From an uncultured Pseudoalteromonas sp. (lineage in GTDB: Bacteria > Pseudomonadota > Gammaproteobacteria > Enterobacterales > Alteromonadaceae): DNA of 64,000 nt. The position numbers and the translations under genes were made by a program. The stretch lies in NCBI GenBank assembly GCA_947493455.1, contig CANLRB010000001.1:434001-498000 (forward strand). The letters run 5' to 3'. The notes under the pieces are model-generated. The model was not told where the DNA came from and did no database searches. It saw nothing but the letters and a program-made list of their open reading frames with translations. Below are positions 39,501-46,801 of this stretch, one piece after another. How positions within the stretch are numbered: position 1 is the first letter of the stretch; the number at the start of each line of letters is the position of its first letter.

Positions 39501-39638
39501 AGTTTTTGCCTTTTCAAACACAGCCTGTTTAAAATATCGCTTTAAGAATGCTTCGCTTAATGGGAAGGATAATGCTTGCTCTGTTTTAATTTCATCAAAT
39601 AACGCGAGTATGTCACTTTTTGATAGGCTCGTTGCCAT
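36501..39638 (-). CDS. SWIM zinc-finger SNF2-family DNA helicase/ATPase
   Basis: A 1045-residue SWI/SNF-type translocase. A SWIM zinc finger lies at residues 96-106 (C96, C98, C104, H106). A long middle region of unknown role is followed by the SNF2 ATPase: Walker A in LADDMGLGKTIQ, DEAQ box in VLDEAQTIKN, then LSGTPVENN. The helicase C-terminal domain has SLKAGGTGLNLTAADTVIH and DRAYRIGQDKPV. Such proteins remodel DNA-protein complexes or aid RNA polymerase recycling; some SNF2 proteins act in phage defence. It lies between the WYL regulator and parB. Confidence 0.9.
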   Translation of the reverse strand: MATSLSKSDILALFDEIKTEQALSFPLSEAFLKRYFKQAVFEKAKTYLSSDQILWCETSDDFSAINAEVVNSNGDIFYPQATITKLDSKITVNASCSCRLGKKCEHLAAVFLSLKTKHSGSFGKNYLLHDWFKQLEHIKSRAHKNAKNVLLFCLDSYQNDIVITPKIAPYSPSGEYGLGRSLTAKQASSSVTPLDLDEKDFRLFSWIRSQNSLSKLMLTNEWGALALAKLVETKRCYWGSERQALSLVHKEKLDLHWQKEEKEASLKLHINEHNNWVLVPTTPPFFIDLEHKQVGELDTSLSSQEVIHLLNMPTVEKEIYDSTQDRLSSFYGNGFVPALCDVTHANSGNPIPCIALIDGQDSPYLSLHFDYGSKAKNYAFENTCINQLKNYGLELVEGNDPGHTFLAFSASSENPAQWHWFIEEITSELVNQGWRTDIGKGLLSRVKTTKLKVLLNRLPNNKLQMEAHLTFDNQMLEFGMMRESAALINNKANKHLYINSTGDQWLAVSREQALSLKYVVDQYYGDKKWPKRFSFPLSALSLLRAVSSELLEFKQDELEALYYLEKDSVYANAALPSALNASLRDYQVKGLGWLQFLHKHGLGGILADDMGLGKTIQVLSFLLWQKEQGQLSQPTLIICPTSLVSNWVNECNKFTPDLSVSILHGANRHQLFDKAHFADIVITSFPLLLRDEELYLSHRYSNIVLDEAQTIKNTQAKVSRIAKSLNGDFKLCLSGTPVENNLAELKSLLDFSMPGLLGSAASFKEYYRIPIEKEHHIGRAEQLTNIISGYVLRRTKQQVATELPAKTEMTKLVELTAEQKSLYGEISEQLEQKVKNIFAEGQSQGSKLAFLDALLKLRQICCDPRLTEQGQDYRAKHSAKLMYLLKTLPEMLAEGRKIIIFSQFTSMLRLIEVGLQDLGIKHSVLTGQTKNRESVVNEFQSGETSIFLISLKAGGTGLNLTAADTVIHYDPWWNPAVERQATDRAYRIGQDKPVFVYKLICQDSIEEKVQRMQFEKAALADTFFDNSTSRFSDISEQDLLSLIGA

Positions 39639-39730
39639 AAGGGCTCATATGAAAAATAAATGATTATGCCAGTATATGGGCATAATCAAAGAATACAAAG
39701 CACTTTTATACAATATTTTAATTACAAAAT

Positions 39731-39753
39731 GGGCGTCACAAAAGTTGACGCCC
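39731..39753 (-). terminator. Terminator of the parA-parB operon
   Basis: Hairpin GGGCGTCA / TGACGCCC with a seven-base loop, followed on the minus strand by ATTTTG. It starts 13 bases after the parB stop. Confidence 0.75.
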
Positions 39754-39765
39754 GTTTGACTATGT

Positions 39766-40734
39766 TTAATTAAAATTTGCCAGTAATTTACTCAATTGTT
39801 CGAGCCGTTTTTGAGTCATTACACGGTTATCAATTTTGATTGTAATATCGCCACTCTTCTCATTGCGCTGAGCCACAACATACTGATTTGAAAAATCTAG
39901 GTTAGCCTTTTTTACGGTTTTTTCAGCCTGTTGCTCCGTTAAAAAGCGCGTAATCGCAAGTGCAGCTTTTTCATCATTAAGATCGCCAAATTCTACTTCA
40001 CCGTCGAGAAGACGCTTAACTTGCGCATTAAATAATTCAGCATCTTTATCAATTGCTAAGGCTAGCTTTTTAGCTACTTCACGGCCTACATAATTCGCTG
40101 TAGGATATAAACTAAGTACCTTTTCAGGAATCAAACTATATGCTTTTAATGCGTCAGCAATGGCAGTGTGTGATACACCTTCAATCTCGGCCAACTCGCG
40201 ATACGACCCTTTTTTGCCAAGACTAATTAATTCCTGCTTGGTGTCATTATAAGCTTGCCCTAATTCCCACAGACTTGGTGCAATATATTGATCAGAAGAC
40301 ACAGCTAAAATTTTAGCGTCTTCATCATTAAAATCTTTCGAACTTAACACCAAGTAGTCCGCACCGCTTATTAAACATGCCTTGCGACGGCGAGAGCCCG
40401 CCAACACAACCTCAATATCGTCCTGCTGCCAAGTCAACGCAGGATGCTGGTTTCGACCATCTTTTTTGATACTTGAAATAATATCCGAAACCGATTTCTC
40501 AGTAAGTAACGACTGAACGCGACGATTTTTATTATAAACACTCGTCGAATTTTGAATTTCTTCATTCTTGATTACTCGGCATGTAAGTCGAATTAAGCGC
40601 GAACTATCTGATGGTGCGGGCATTTCAACTACATCACCGTCTTTTGCTGAGTCGAGCAGTGCGTCTAAACTACTCGATCCTAACGCGGTAGCAAATGGAT
40701 CTACGCGAGTGTCATTTTTGCGTTTTTTAGCCAT
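39766..40734 (-). CDS. parB: Partition protein ParB (P1/Vibrio chromosome II type)
   Basis: A 322-residue centromere-binding protein for replicon segregation. It has a ParB N-terminal box with VVLAGSRRRKACLISG (residues about 109-124). A helix-turn-helix is likely at YRELAEIEGVSHTAIADALKAY, followed by a C-terminal dimerisation part. Size and order resemble ParB of large plasmids and of Vibrio chromosome II, not the chromosomal Spo0J type. It lies 18 bp after parA. The TGTAAA-N5-TTTACA palindromes 5-32 kb away are candidate binding sites. Confidence 0.92.
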   Translation of the reverse strand: MAKKRKNDTRVDPFATALGSSSLDALLDSAKDGDVVEMPAPSDSSRLIRLTCRVIKNEEIQNSTSVYNKNRRVQSLLTEKSVSDIISSIKKDGRNQHPALTWQQDDIEVVLAGSRRRKACLISGADYLVLSSKDFNDEDAKILAVSSDQYIAPSLWELGQAYNDTKQELISLGKKGSYRELAEIEGVSHTAIADALKAYSLIPEKVLSLYPTANYVGREVAKKLALAIDKDAELFNAQVKRLLDGEVEFGDLNDEKAALAITRFLTEQQAEKTVKKANLDFSNQYVVAQRNEKSGDITIKIDNRVMTQKRLEQLSKLLANFN

Positions 40735-40752
40735 ATTTTATGTAAACCTTTT

Positions 40753-41988
40753 TTATGCTGTTTCTAACTGACATTGTGTTGATTGCCAATTTGAGCGAAT
40801 TAACATCTCTAACTCATCTACAACATCTTTAATATTTTCTTGAGATTTTAATAGTGATTCTCGACTTGCCAAGCTATCCGATGTTTTCTGATCAAATATT
40901 GTATTGAATGAGGACGAGCTTGCTGTGATAGCTGAGCTATGATTAATTGGATAACTCATTACCTGACGGCCAAAAGCACTACGAACATCTTTAACAATAT
41001 CACGCTGAGAGTGGTTTCCTTTAACATAATTCGTGACTAAGAATTGCATAAAGTCCCATCCGTCATGACCAAGAGCCGCAACTGTATGATAAATCTCAGC
41101 CAATCGTTTTAAATATTTATTGTTCGCATCAAAGTCGACGGCTTCAGGATGTACCGGGATCAACATGGAAGTTGAAGCCATTAAAGCATTGTAAAACATA
41201 AAGTTAAGAGATGGTGCGGTATCAATTAAAATAATATCAAATTCACTTTCTACTGGTTTTATAACCTTATCCAACAGTTTATGATAATGCTGTGTATCAT
41301 TGTAATCGGAACTAGATTTTAATTGTGTTGCAGTTTCATGTTCAAAATAGAAATCATCCATTCCTGATGGAAGGATACGGATATTGGGAATATGAGTATT
41401 TAAAAATGATTCCGACACAACATCTGACCAAGATTCACCTTCCTCTAAAACAACTTCATTTCTCATAAGATCACCGACCGTGATTGGTTCAGGTTCAGAA
41501 GGTGGAAAAAAACTTGTTGATGAACCTTGAGGATCAAGGTCGATAATGCCAATACGGTAACGTTTGATATTCGTTGTAGCGAGCGCAGCCGCAATATTTA
41601 CAAGAGAAGTCGTCTTACCACAACCTCCTTTTAACGAATTCACAATGATGACTTGTAACTTATCATTGTCTGATCGGTTGTCAGCTGTGATGCCCATTAC
41701 ATCAGCCATTTGGTGAATGTTCGACAAGGTATACGCATAATGACCATTAGCACCTTTACGAATATCGATACCATCAAAATCACCGGTGTCGTGTCGTCTT
41801 TTTAATGTTCGATTATTGCAGCCTAATAAATCAGCTGCAGCTTTTTGCGTATATGTTCGTAATTCTTTATCTTCTGTTTTTATGTGTGCGCGATAATGTT
41901 GAATACGTCCTTCTAAGGATTGTTCTGCAACTGTAGCTGTCGCTTTTAACAACTGATATGTACTGAGAGCATTTTTTGAGACAGTCAT
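40753..41988 (-). CDS. parA: Partition ATPase ParA, type Ia with N-terminal DNA-binding domain
   Basis: A 411-residue ParA. The N-terminal 100 residues contain a helix-turn-helix-like region (TYTQKAAADLLGCNNRTLKRR), typical of P1-type ParA proteins that repress their own operon. The deviant Walker A motif KGGCGKTT is at 120-127; IGIIDLDPQGSST and DIILIDTAPSLN follow. Transcription runs away from the origin. The AT-rich region just upstream (41989-42060) probably holds its promoter and operator. It works with ParB in segregation of the chromid. Confidence 0.94.
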   Translation of the reverse strand: MTVSKNALSTYQLLKATATVAEQSLEGRIQHYRAHIKTEDKELRTYTQKAAADLLGCNNRTLKRRHDTGDFDGIDIRKGANGHYAYTLSNIHQMADVMGITADNRSDNDKLQVIIVNSLKGGCGKTTSLVNIAAALATTNIKRYRIGIIDLDPQGSSTSFFPPSEPEPITVGDLMRNEVVLEEGESWSDVVSESFLNTHIPNIRILPSGMDDFYFEHETATQLKSSSDYNDTQHYHKLLDKVIKPVESEFDIILIDTAPSLNFMFYNALMASTSMLIPVHPEAVDFDANNKYLKRLAEIYHTVAALGHDGWDFMQFLVTNYVKGNHSQRDIVKDVRSAFGRQVMSYPINHSSAITASSSSFNTIFDQKTSDSLASRESLLKSQENIKDVVDELEMLIRSNWQSTQCQLETA

Positions 41989-42207
41989 GAAAGTACCTTA
42001 ATAATCCCTAAATAACAAATTGTCGTGTTTTTTGTTGATAATCACTATTATATAGCGACATAGGAAAAATAAAAGAAAAACTTATTGTAAAATTGTTATA
42101 GAATAAATAATAAGGAAAAGAATGGTTAGATCTAAGGTATATAAAGGTTAAGCCTACTAAAAAGTGCGTTAACTAGTTAATTTTAAAAATAAAAATTTAA
42201 AAAGATA

Positions 42208-42452
42208 GATCGCCTTTTAACTAGGTAAAGATCTGTTTTATTACTACTCCCAGATCGCGTTTATACTAAGATGTATTTTTATTCACAGGATATACATTTC
42301 TATTAACAGGTTAGTTAACAAAATTAGCGTTGAAGATCAGATTTATATCAACCTAAATTGTTACTTTATTAACAATAAACACTCCATCTTCGAGCAATGT
42401 ATTGGTATAGATCAGATCTCAACTATGTATAGATCCGATCTGTACTAATTGA
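42208..42452 (+). repeat. Origin iterons, direct group
   Basis: Direct GATC-led repeats begin at 42208, 42230, 42253, 42335, 42410 and 42432. Adjacent copies are 22-23 bp apart, unlike the 30-33 bp spacing in the distal array. They are more degenerate than the distal copies. Likely Rep-binding sites with Dam methylation targets. Confidence 0.7.
42279..42287 (+). promoter_or_regulatory. DnaA box 1 (TTATTCACA)
   Basis: Exact match to the DnaA consensus TTATNCACA inside the origin region, between iterons. Confidence 0.75.
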
Positions 42453-42460
42453 TAAATAAG

Positions 42461-42469
42461 TTATACACA
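42461..42469 (+). promoter_or_regulatory. DnaA box 2 (TTATACACA)
   Basis: Exact match to TTATNCACA, in the same orientation as box 1 and about 9 bases after the last direct iteron of the left group. Confidence 0.75.
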
Positions 42470-42493
42470 AGCTAGATGAAAATCCGTAGTTCA

Positions 42494-42695
42494 GACCACG
42501 ATTTTACCAACTATAGGCCACTTTATTTCATTTTTTACTAATAAAACTTGCTTTGACTTGGTAAAATAATGGTCTGAGCAAAACGAGTTAGTATTTTTTT
42601 GATCTGAATTTAGCTGAAACATGTTTTGAGTGGCCACGTTGGTAAAAACGTGATCTCTAATGTTTTACTAACGAGATCATTATTATACTAACTTT
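42494..42695. repeat. Inverted iterons before rep, probable autoregulatory operator
   Basis: A GACC-variant repeat at 42494-42514 faces an inverted GACC-variant at 42556-42574. Inverted GATC copies follow at 42585-42604 and 42638-42655. The latter shares its GATC with a direct copy at 42652-42672, and another direct copy lies at 42675-42695. Inverted iterons just before an initiator gene usually bind Rep dimers that repress rep. The palindromic element at 42638-42663 recurs at the right edge of the distal array. Confidence 0.68.
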
Positions 42696-42762
42696 AGTAT
42701 TTAACATTTGCCGCTTTTTATGTTGATATAAGCGGATAACAATTATATTAATAGGATGGGTA

Positions 42763-43977
42763 ATGTCTAACAAAGTAAATATCTCGGTTGAAAATCTACC
42801 AGATACCTTACGTGGACAAATTCACGGTGTTGAAAGTGCCGTTGAAAATGAAAACTTAGCGCTATTTACTGATAATAAAGATGTGCGCGTGCCTGTCGAA
42901 AATTCACATCATGATTTAAGAGCTTATTCAAACACATTCAATCACTATGACCTATGGGGTCGATTTGTGAGAGCTGGTCATAAAAAACTCCCCGTTGAAG
43001 AGGCGCCAAGTAGAACCATTGTTACTCGAAAAATTTCAGAAAAAGTAGATGGTATTCAATACAATGGTGAATTAAAAATAACTCCTGCTGTTGTTAGTAC
43101 TAAACAAAATGGCGAAGAGCGCGAATTTTTAGTTTGGCCATCTGATCGCGAAGAAAAAGTAGAGCGAGCGCTTATTCGTTTAGCTTCAAAAGGTAAAATT
43201 GTAAAAATCAATTTTAAATCGGGCATTCAATACGCCGTTGTTTTTTCAATGAATGAACTCGCGCAAGAATTGAAAAGTGTTGGTCAATCGATGCCGTACC
43301 CGCAAATAAAAGAATCTTTGGAGGCTTTGCAGGGCTCAAAATTAAGTTTTAAATATTCTGCGACTGACACCAAAAATTCAGATGTTGATGACTCTTTTTA
43401 TGAGTCAAACATGAACTTTTTATCTTCACTACATTTTAGTGGCAAAAAAGGGCAGGGCGGAAACATAAAGTGTGTCGCGTGTCTAAATGCTTTTGTTCAT
43501 AACATGATTGATAATTTAGAGTATAAAGGATACTACTTTAATCGAGCACAAGAGTTAAAGCGTGGTTTGTCTCGTTGGATGATGTTAAGGCTATATCACT
43601 TATGGCGTTATGCTGCACCAGGCAAAACCCACCACTTTCGACTTTTATCAATTATGGCAAAGTATGGTTCTATTACTGGAGATGAAGAAATCAGTGATAA
43701 TAAATTGAAGGCTCTACGCCGCGATATGACAACTACGATGAAAGACTTGATAGGTAAAGGGGCAATCTCTGACTATAGTATTGAAAATGTAAAAGATGAT
43801 AAGTCAGGTAAAATTATCGATTATGTTTATGAAATGTATCCGTCAGACCAGTTTTGTGAAGAAATTCTTGCTCTCAATAAACAGAAAAAACGAATTGAAA
43901 TACAAAGCGGTAAACGTATTGTTGAAGATGCAATAACAATTGATAGTGAACAACTCGACGAGATAGTTAAAGAATAA
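42763..43977 (+). CDS. rep: Replication initiator protein (plasmid/chromid Rep)
   Basis: A 404-residue, basic protein. I place it as the initiator from context: it reads away from an iteron- and DnaA-box-bearing region opposite parAB. It also shows the two-winged-helix look of Rep_3/RepB-like initiators (VERALIRLASKGKIVKINF; ELKRGLSRWMMLRLYHLWRYA; a C-terminal DNA-binding part with KLKALRRDMTTTMKDLIGKG). AGGATGG precedes the ATG. It ends at a strong terminator. It presumably binds the GATC iterons at both 42.2-42.7 and 16.2-17.0 kb. It is not RctB-sized (about 650 residues), so this is a different initiator class from the Vibrio one. Confidence 0.8.
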   Translation: MSNKVNISVENLPDTLRGQIHGVESAVENENLALFTDNKDVRVPVENSHHDLRAYSNTFNHYDLWGRFVRAGHKKLPVEEAPSRTIVTRKISEKVDGIQYNGELKITPAVVSTKQNGEEREFLVWPSDREEKVERALIRLASKGKIVKINFKSGIQYAVVFSMNELAQELKSVGQSMPYPQIKESLEALQGSKLSFKYSATDTKNSDVDDSFYESNMNFLSSLHFSGKKGQGGNIKCVACLNAFVHNMIDNLEYKGYYFNRAQELKRGLSRWMMLRLYHLWRYAAPGKTHHFRLLSIMAKYGSITGDEEISDNKLKALRRDMTTTMKDLIGKGAISDYSIENVKDDKSGKIIDYVYEMYPSDQFCEEILALNKQKKRIEIQSGKRIVEDAITIDSEQLDEIVKE

Positions 43978-43980
43978 AGA

Positions 43981-44008
43981 AAGGCCAGATAGTTATCTGG
44001 CCTTTTTT
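43981..44008. terminator. Terminator between rep and tus
   Basis: Stem AAGGCCAGAT / ATCTGGCCTT with an AGTT loop and a T-run on the plus strand, placed directly between the convergent rep and tus genes. Confidence 0.88.
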
Positions 44009-44009
44009 A

Positions 44010-44873
44010 TTACTTTAGTGATTCTATATATAAACGTTCAACCAAATACTGGCTATCTCTTTTTCTTGGGTCCGCTTTTTTTTCGTAATTCGCAAGTGTT
44101 CCTATTTTTGTACGATTTAAGTCATCAAAAAATATAAATGGCAGTACAGCTGCAATATGGTATCTATCTGTTGCGGAAAAACGAACGTTTATTTGAGGTG
44201 ATACACTTATCGGTCGTCTAATTTTAAACTTTTGATTAGAATTAATTAAATTGTTCTTTTCTAAATTAACCATCGCTAACCATTTTTCTTTATCAATATT
44301 TCGTTGCGCTCCATATGTTGCACTGTTATCAAGTAGTGATATTGCCTCGTCAAACGTTAACGTTTTTATCGAGTGTTTGTTCATCCAGGTAAATCGGATT
44401 GAATGAGGCGTTCGATTCTCGAAATATATTTTTCGGTAGAATGACAGTGTTATTAAGTTTGGAATTGCTTCGTGAACAATTTCGAAACGAGTATTTGGCG
44501 ATGGAATTTCAGTAATTAACTTTTTAAAGTTATCTTTTTGCTTATTAATTTCGTTTATATAGTTCGTTATTTTTTGCTCGTGATTTTTGCTAATAACTAA
44601 AATCCCCGGAAACCTAGGTAACTTTTTAGAGCTAAGTTCGGCTTTTGTGAAAAAATTTGAGTACGATGCAACGATATTATGATGTGCTTCGTCGCCATCT
44701 AGCTTAGTTACCGTTATTGAATTTTCAACTCGATTTTCATCTTCCTTTTTAATTTTTGGCAATTTATAAAAATCGGCTACCTGATATTCACATTGTCTAA
44801 GTTCACTTTGAAATTGTTCAATGAGATCCTGAACGTAATCAAAAGTAGAGCGTACTTTCAGTTTGATGGACAT
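44010..44873 (-). CDS. tus: Tus-family replication terminus-binding protein
   Basis: A 287-residue protein with clear resemblance, from memory, to E. coli Tus (309 residues). Matching blocks are LPKIKKEDEN near residue 38, RFPGILV, YINEINKQKDNFKKLITE, RFEIVHEAIPNLITLSFYR, IRFTWMNKHSIKTLTFDEAI and KFKIRRPISVSP. Tus binds Ter sites and stops replication forks coming from one side by blocking the DnaB helicase. The gene converges on rep, only about 1.3 kb from the origin. A Ter-like core lies about 115 bp upstream of the start, where E. coli tus also has an autoregulatory Ter. The placement suggests fork arrest at the chromid origin. Confidence 0.85.
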   Translation of the reverse strand: MSIKLKVRSTFDYVQDLIEQFQSELRQCEYQVADFYKLPKIKKEDENRVENSITVTKLDGDEAHHNIVASYSNFFTKAELSSKKLPRFPGILVISKNHEQKITNYINEINKQKDNFKKLITEIPSPNTRFEIVHEAIPNLITLSFYRKIYFENRTPHSIRFTWMNKHSIKTLTFDEAISLLDNSATYGAQRNIDKEKWLAMVNLEKNNLINSNQKFKIRRPISVSPQINVRFSATDRYHIAAVLPFIFFDDLNRTKIGTLANYEKKADPRKRDSQYLVERLYIESLK

Positions 44874-44985
44874 TTGTAAAGTTATACTCGGTGTTACGGG
44901 TTATTTGTATTAATACATAGTATGATGTGTTCTAAATTAAAAATCAAATGAATTATCGATCAATATTGATTACACTTATACAAAA

Positions 44986-44998
44986 TTTACAACGTCGT
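44986..44998 (-). promoter_or_regulatory. Weak candidate Ter site upstream of tus
   Basis: On the minus strand the sequence CGACGTTGTAAAT contains GTTGTAA of the Ter core (E. coli consensus core ATGTTGTAACTAA). It misses the core C and the flanking G of GC6. Its position upstream of tus is what one would expect for a Ter that autoregulates tus. Sequence support is weak. Confidence 0.25.
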
Positions 44999-45005
44999 TA
45001 TTAAC

Positions 45006-45968
45006 TTGAAGCAATTTACTGTATTACTTATAGCTAGTCTTTTATCTCTTTACATAGGTGGCTTTTATGCAACCTCAATATCACCATTAAATTTTGATTC
45101 CTTTTCGTTAACTATTTTAACCGAATTTAGAATTCCTAAATTAATTACCGCTCTTACTGTTGGAATATCATTAGCGATAGCAGGGCACTTGTTTCAAATT
45201 TTATTGAATAATCCACTCGCAGAGCCCGGTTTGCTTGGCGTCTCTGGAGTAATTTCTTTATTTGTAATTGCAGGTGCGTCGATTAGCGCTATTTTATCAA
45301 TAAAGTATGATGTGTTCTTCATGTTGTGTTTTGCGTTATTTGGCGCTTTATTCGCTATCGGATTTATTTTTAAGTTTGCAAAACATATGGGTAGCTTTTC
45401 GAACGCGACATTAATATTGGCGGGCATCACACTCACGACCATCACATCAGCGATAGCCAGTTGGTTTATATTCTATTCCACGAATGACCACTTACGTTCT
45501 TATAGTCTTTGGTTACTAGGGAGCTTTGAACACGTGTCTCTACTTCATGCTATAAGTTTGCTTACAATAGCTGTCGCAGTGTCATATTATGTACATCGCC
45601 GAGCGAATGACATTAATTTAATGATGCTCGGCGACGATAACGCACTGCTTTACGGCGTAAATATTAAAAAATTACGCCAAACACTATTATTAAGCGGCGC
45701 ACTTTTGTGTGCTATCGCGGTGTCACTAGGTGGGATTATAGCGTTTTTAGGTTTGCTCATACCGCATGCGGTGAGACGGCGTCACGGCAATAACAACAAA
45801 CATATATTTAAGTTCATTGTAACGTATGGAGCGACAACCATGATCTTAATAGAATGGCTGTCACGAACAATAAGTATACATCAACTACCGCTAAGTTTAA
45901 TCAGCGCAGCTATCGGCGGGCCAGTGTTTATGTATGTATTAATAAACAATTATAAGAATAAAATCTAA
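45006..45968 (+). CDS. FecCD/BtuC-type ABC transporter permease
   Basis: A 320-residue polytopic membrane protein of the iron-siderophore, haem or cobalamin permease family. Family motifs are NPLAEPGLLGVSG near residue 68 and GGIIAFLGLLIPHAVRR near 250. About nine to ten transmembrane helices can be seen. The start is a TTG without a good ribosome-binding site, which may mean weak expression. The stop directly abuts the start of the ATPase gene. No periplasmic binding protein or TonB receptor gene is in the window, so the substrate is unknown. Confidence 0.85.
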   Translation: MKQFTVLLIASLLSLYIGGFYATSISPLNFDSFSLTILTEFRIPKLITALTVGISLAIAGHLFQILLNNPLAEPGLLGVSGVISLFVIAGASISAILSIKYDVFFMLCFALFGALFAIGFIFKFAKHMGSFSNATLILAGITLTTITSAIASWFIFYSTNDHLRSYSLWLLGSFEHVSLLHAISLLTIAVAVSYYVHRRANDINLMMLGDDNALLYGVNIKKLRQTLLLSGALLCAIAVSLGGIIAFLGLLIPHAVRRRHGNNNKHIFKFIVTYGATTMILIEWLSRTISIHQLPLSLISAAIGGPVFMYVLINNYKNKI

Positions 45969-46727
45969 ATGCTCTGTATTAAAAACCTAAAATGTTCGGT
46001 AGGCCGGTTTCAATTACTAGTTGAGCAGTTAACGCTGTTACCCGGACTAGTTCACCTTGTCGGCTCTAACGGTAGCGGAAAAACCACGTTGCTCAAGTCT
46101 ATCGCTGGCATGAAAGAGTTTACCGCGGAGCAATTAACGCTAAACAAAGCCTGTTTGGTAACAAAACAACAAGAGTTTAATCGCCGTTACTGTAGTTTTA
46201 TGACTCAACGGAGTGATTATAATTTAGATATTACTTTGTTTGATATGCTGCAATTTATTTTGGTTGTAGAGTCAAGCGAACTAAATACAATTTTAAAAGA
46301 AACCAAACTCGTTGACGGACTCGGCCTTACTAATTTAATCAATAGGCCGTTAACAACATTATCGGGCGGAGAACAACAACGCTGCCATATTTGTCGGGTG
46401 TTACTTTTCGCCGAAATTAACCGCGCACAGTGTAAGCTGATTCTTTTAGACGAACCTTATACAGGGCTCGATGTAAAATATATTTTATGGCTTAATGCCT
46501 ACCTACGAGAACTTCCACCATCACTCTGCATAATGATTTCTCACCATGAAATCAATTACGCTTTAAGTGCTCAAACACCGATATTAGCAATGAAATCAGG
46601 GTACATTTATGCACATTTTAAAAGTGGTGAATTCGTAACCCCTCAGAACCTTTGCGAGCTTTTTGATATAAATGAATCTCAATTAACAAGTACACGCAAT
46701 AACATTTGTCAAATAAATTGGATTTAA
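45969..46727 (+). CDS. BtuD/FecE-type ABC transporter ATPase
   Basis: A 252-residue ATP-binding subunit. Walker A GSNGSGKTT is near residue 34, the signature LSGGEQQR near 132, and Walker B LILLDEP near 158, followed by a switch histidine (SHHEINYAL). It begins immediately after the permease stop, so they form a two-gene unit. The partner binding protein must be encoded elsewhere. The substrate is probably a cobalamin- or iron-chelate-type ligand. Confidence 0.87.
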   Translation: MLCIKNLKCSVGRFQLLVEQLTLLPGLVHLVGSNGSGKTTLLKSIAGMKEFTAEQLTLNKACLVTKQQEFNRRYCSFMTQRSDYNLDITLFDMLQFILVVESSELNTILKETKLVDGLGLTNLINRPLTTLSGGEQQRCHICRVLLFAEINRAQCKLILLDEPYTGLDVKYILWLNAYLRELPPSLCIMISHHEINYALSAQTPILAMKSGYIYAHFKSGEFVTPQNLCELFDINESQLTSTRNNICQINWI

Positions 46728-46801
46728 CGTAATAATCACTTGAATTTTAATACAAGGTCTGTAAATTCGACCCTGAGGTAACTAGGAATGAGGAAAATAA
46801 A

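Larger units (their letters stand above)
41989..42762. other. Candidate chromid replication origin region
   Basis: 774 bases between the divergent parA and rep genes. About 12 GATC sites lie between 42130 and 42680, several times chance expectation. GATC-type iterons occur at 42208-42695, and there are two consensus DnaA boxes. A very AT-rich stretch at about 42055-42205 could melt first. This combination next to an initiator gene and parAB is the layout of plasmid-type and Vibrio chromosome II origins. The exact start point and the direction of replication cannot be read here. Confidence 0.85.

Noticed and set aside
42763-43977. Initiator as RctB of Vibrio chromosome II
   Set aside because: At 404 residues it is much shorter than RctB and shows no recognisable RctB motifs; the resemblance is limited to GATC-containing iterons and the neighbouring parAB.
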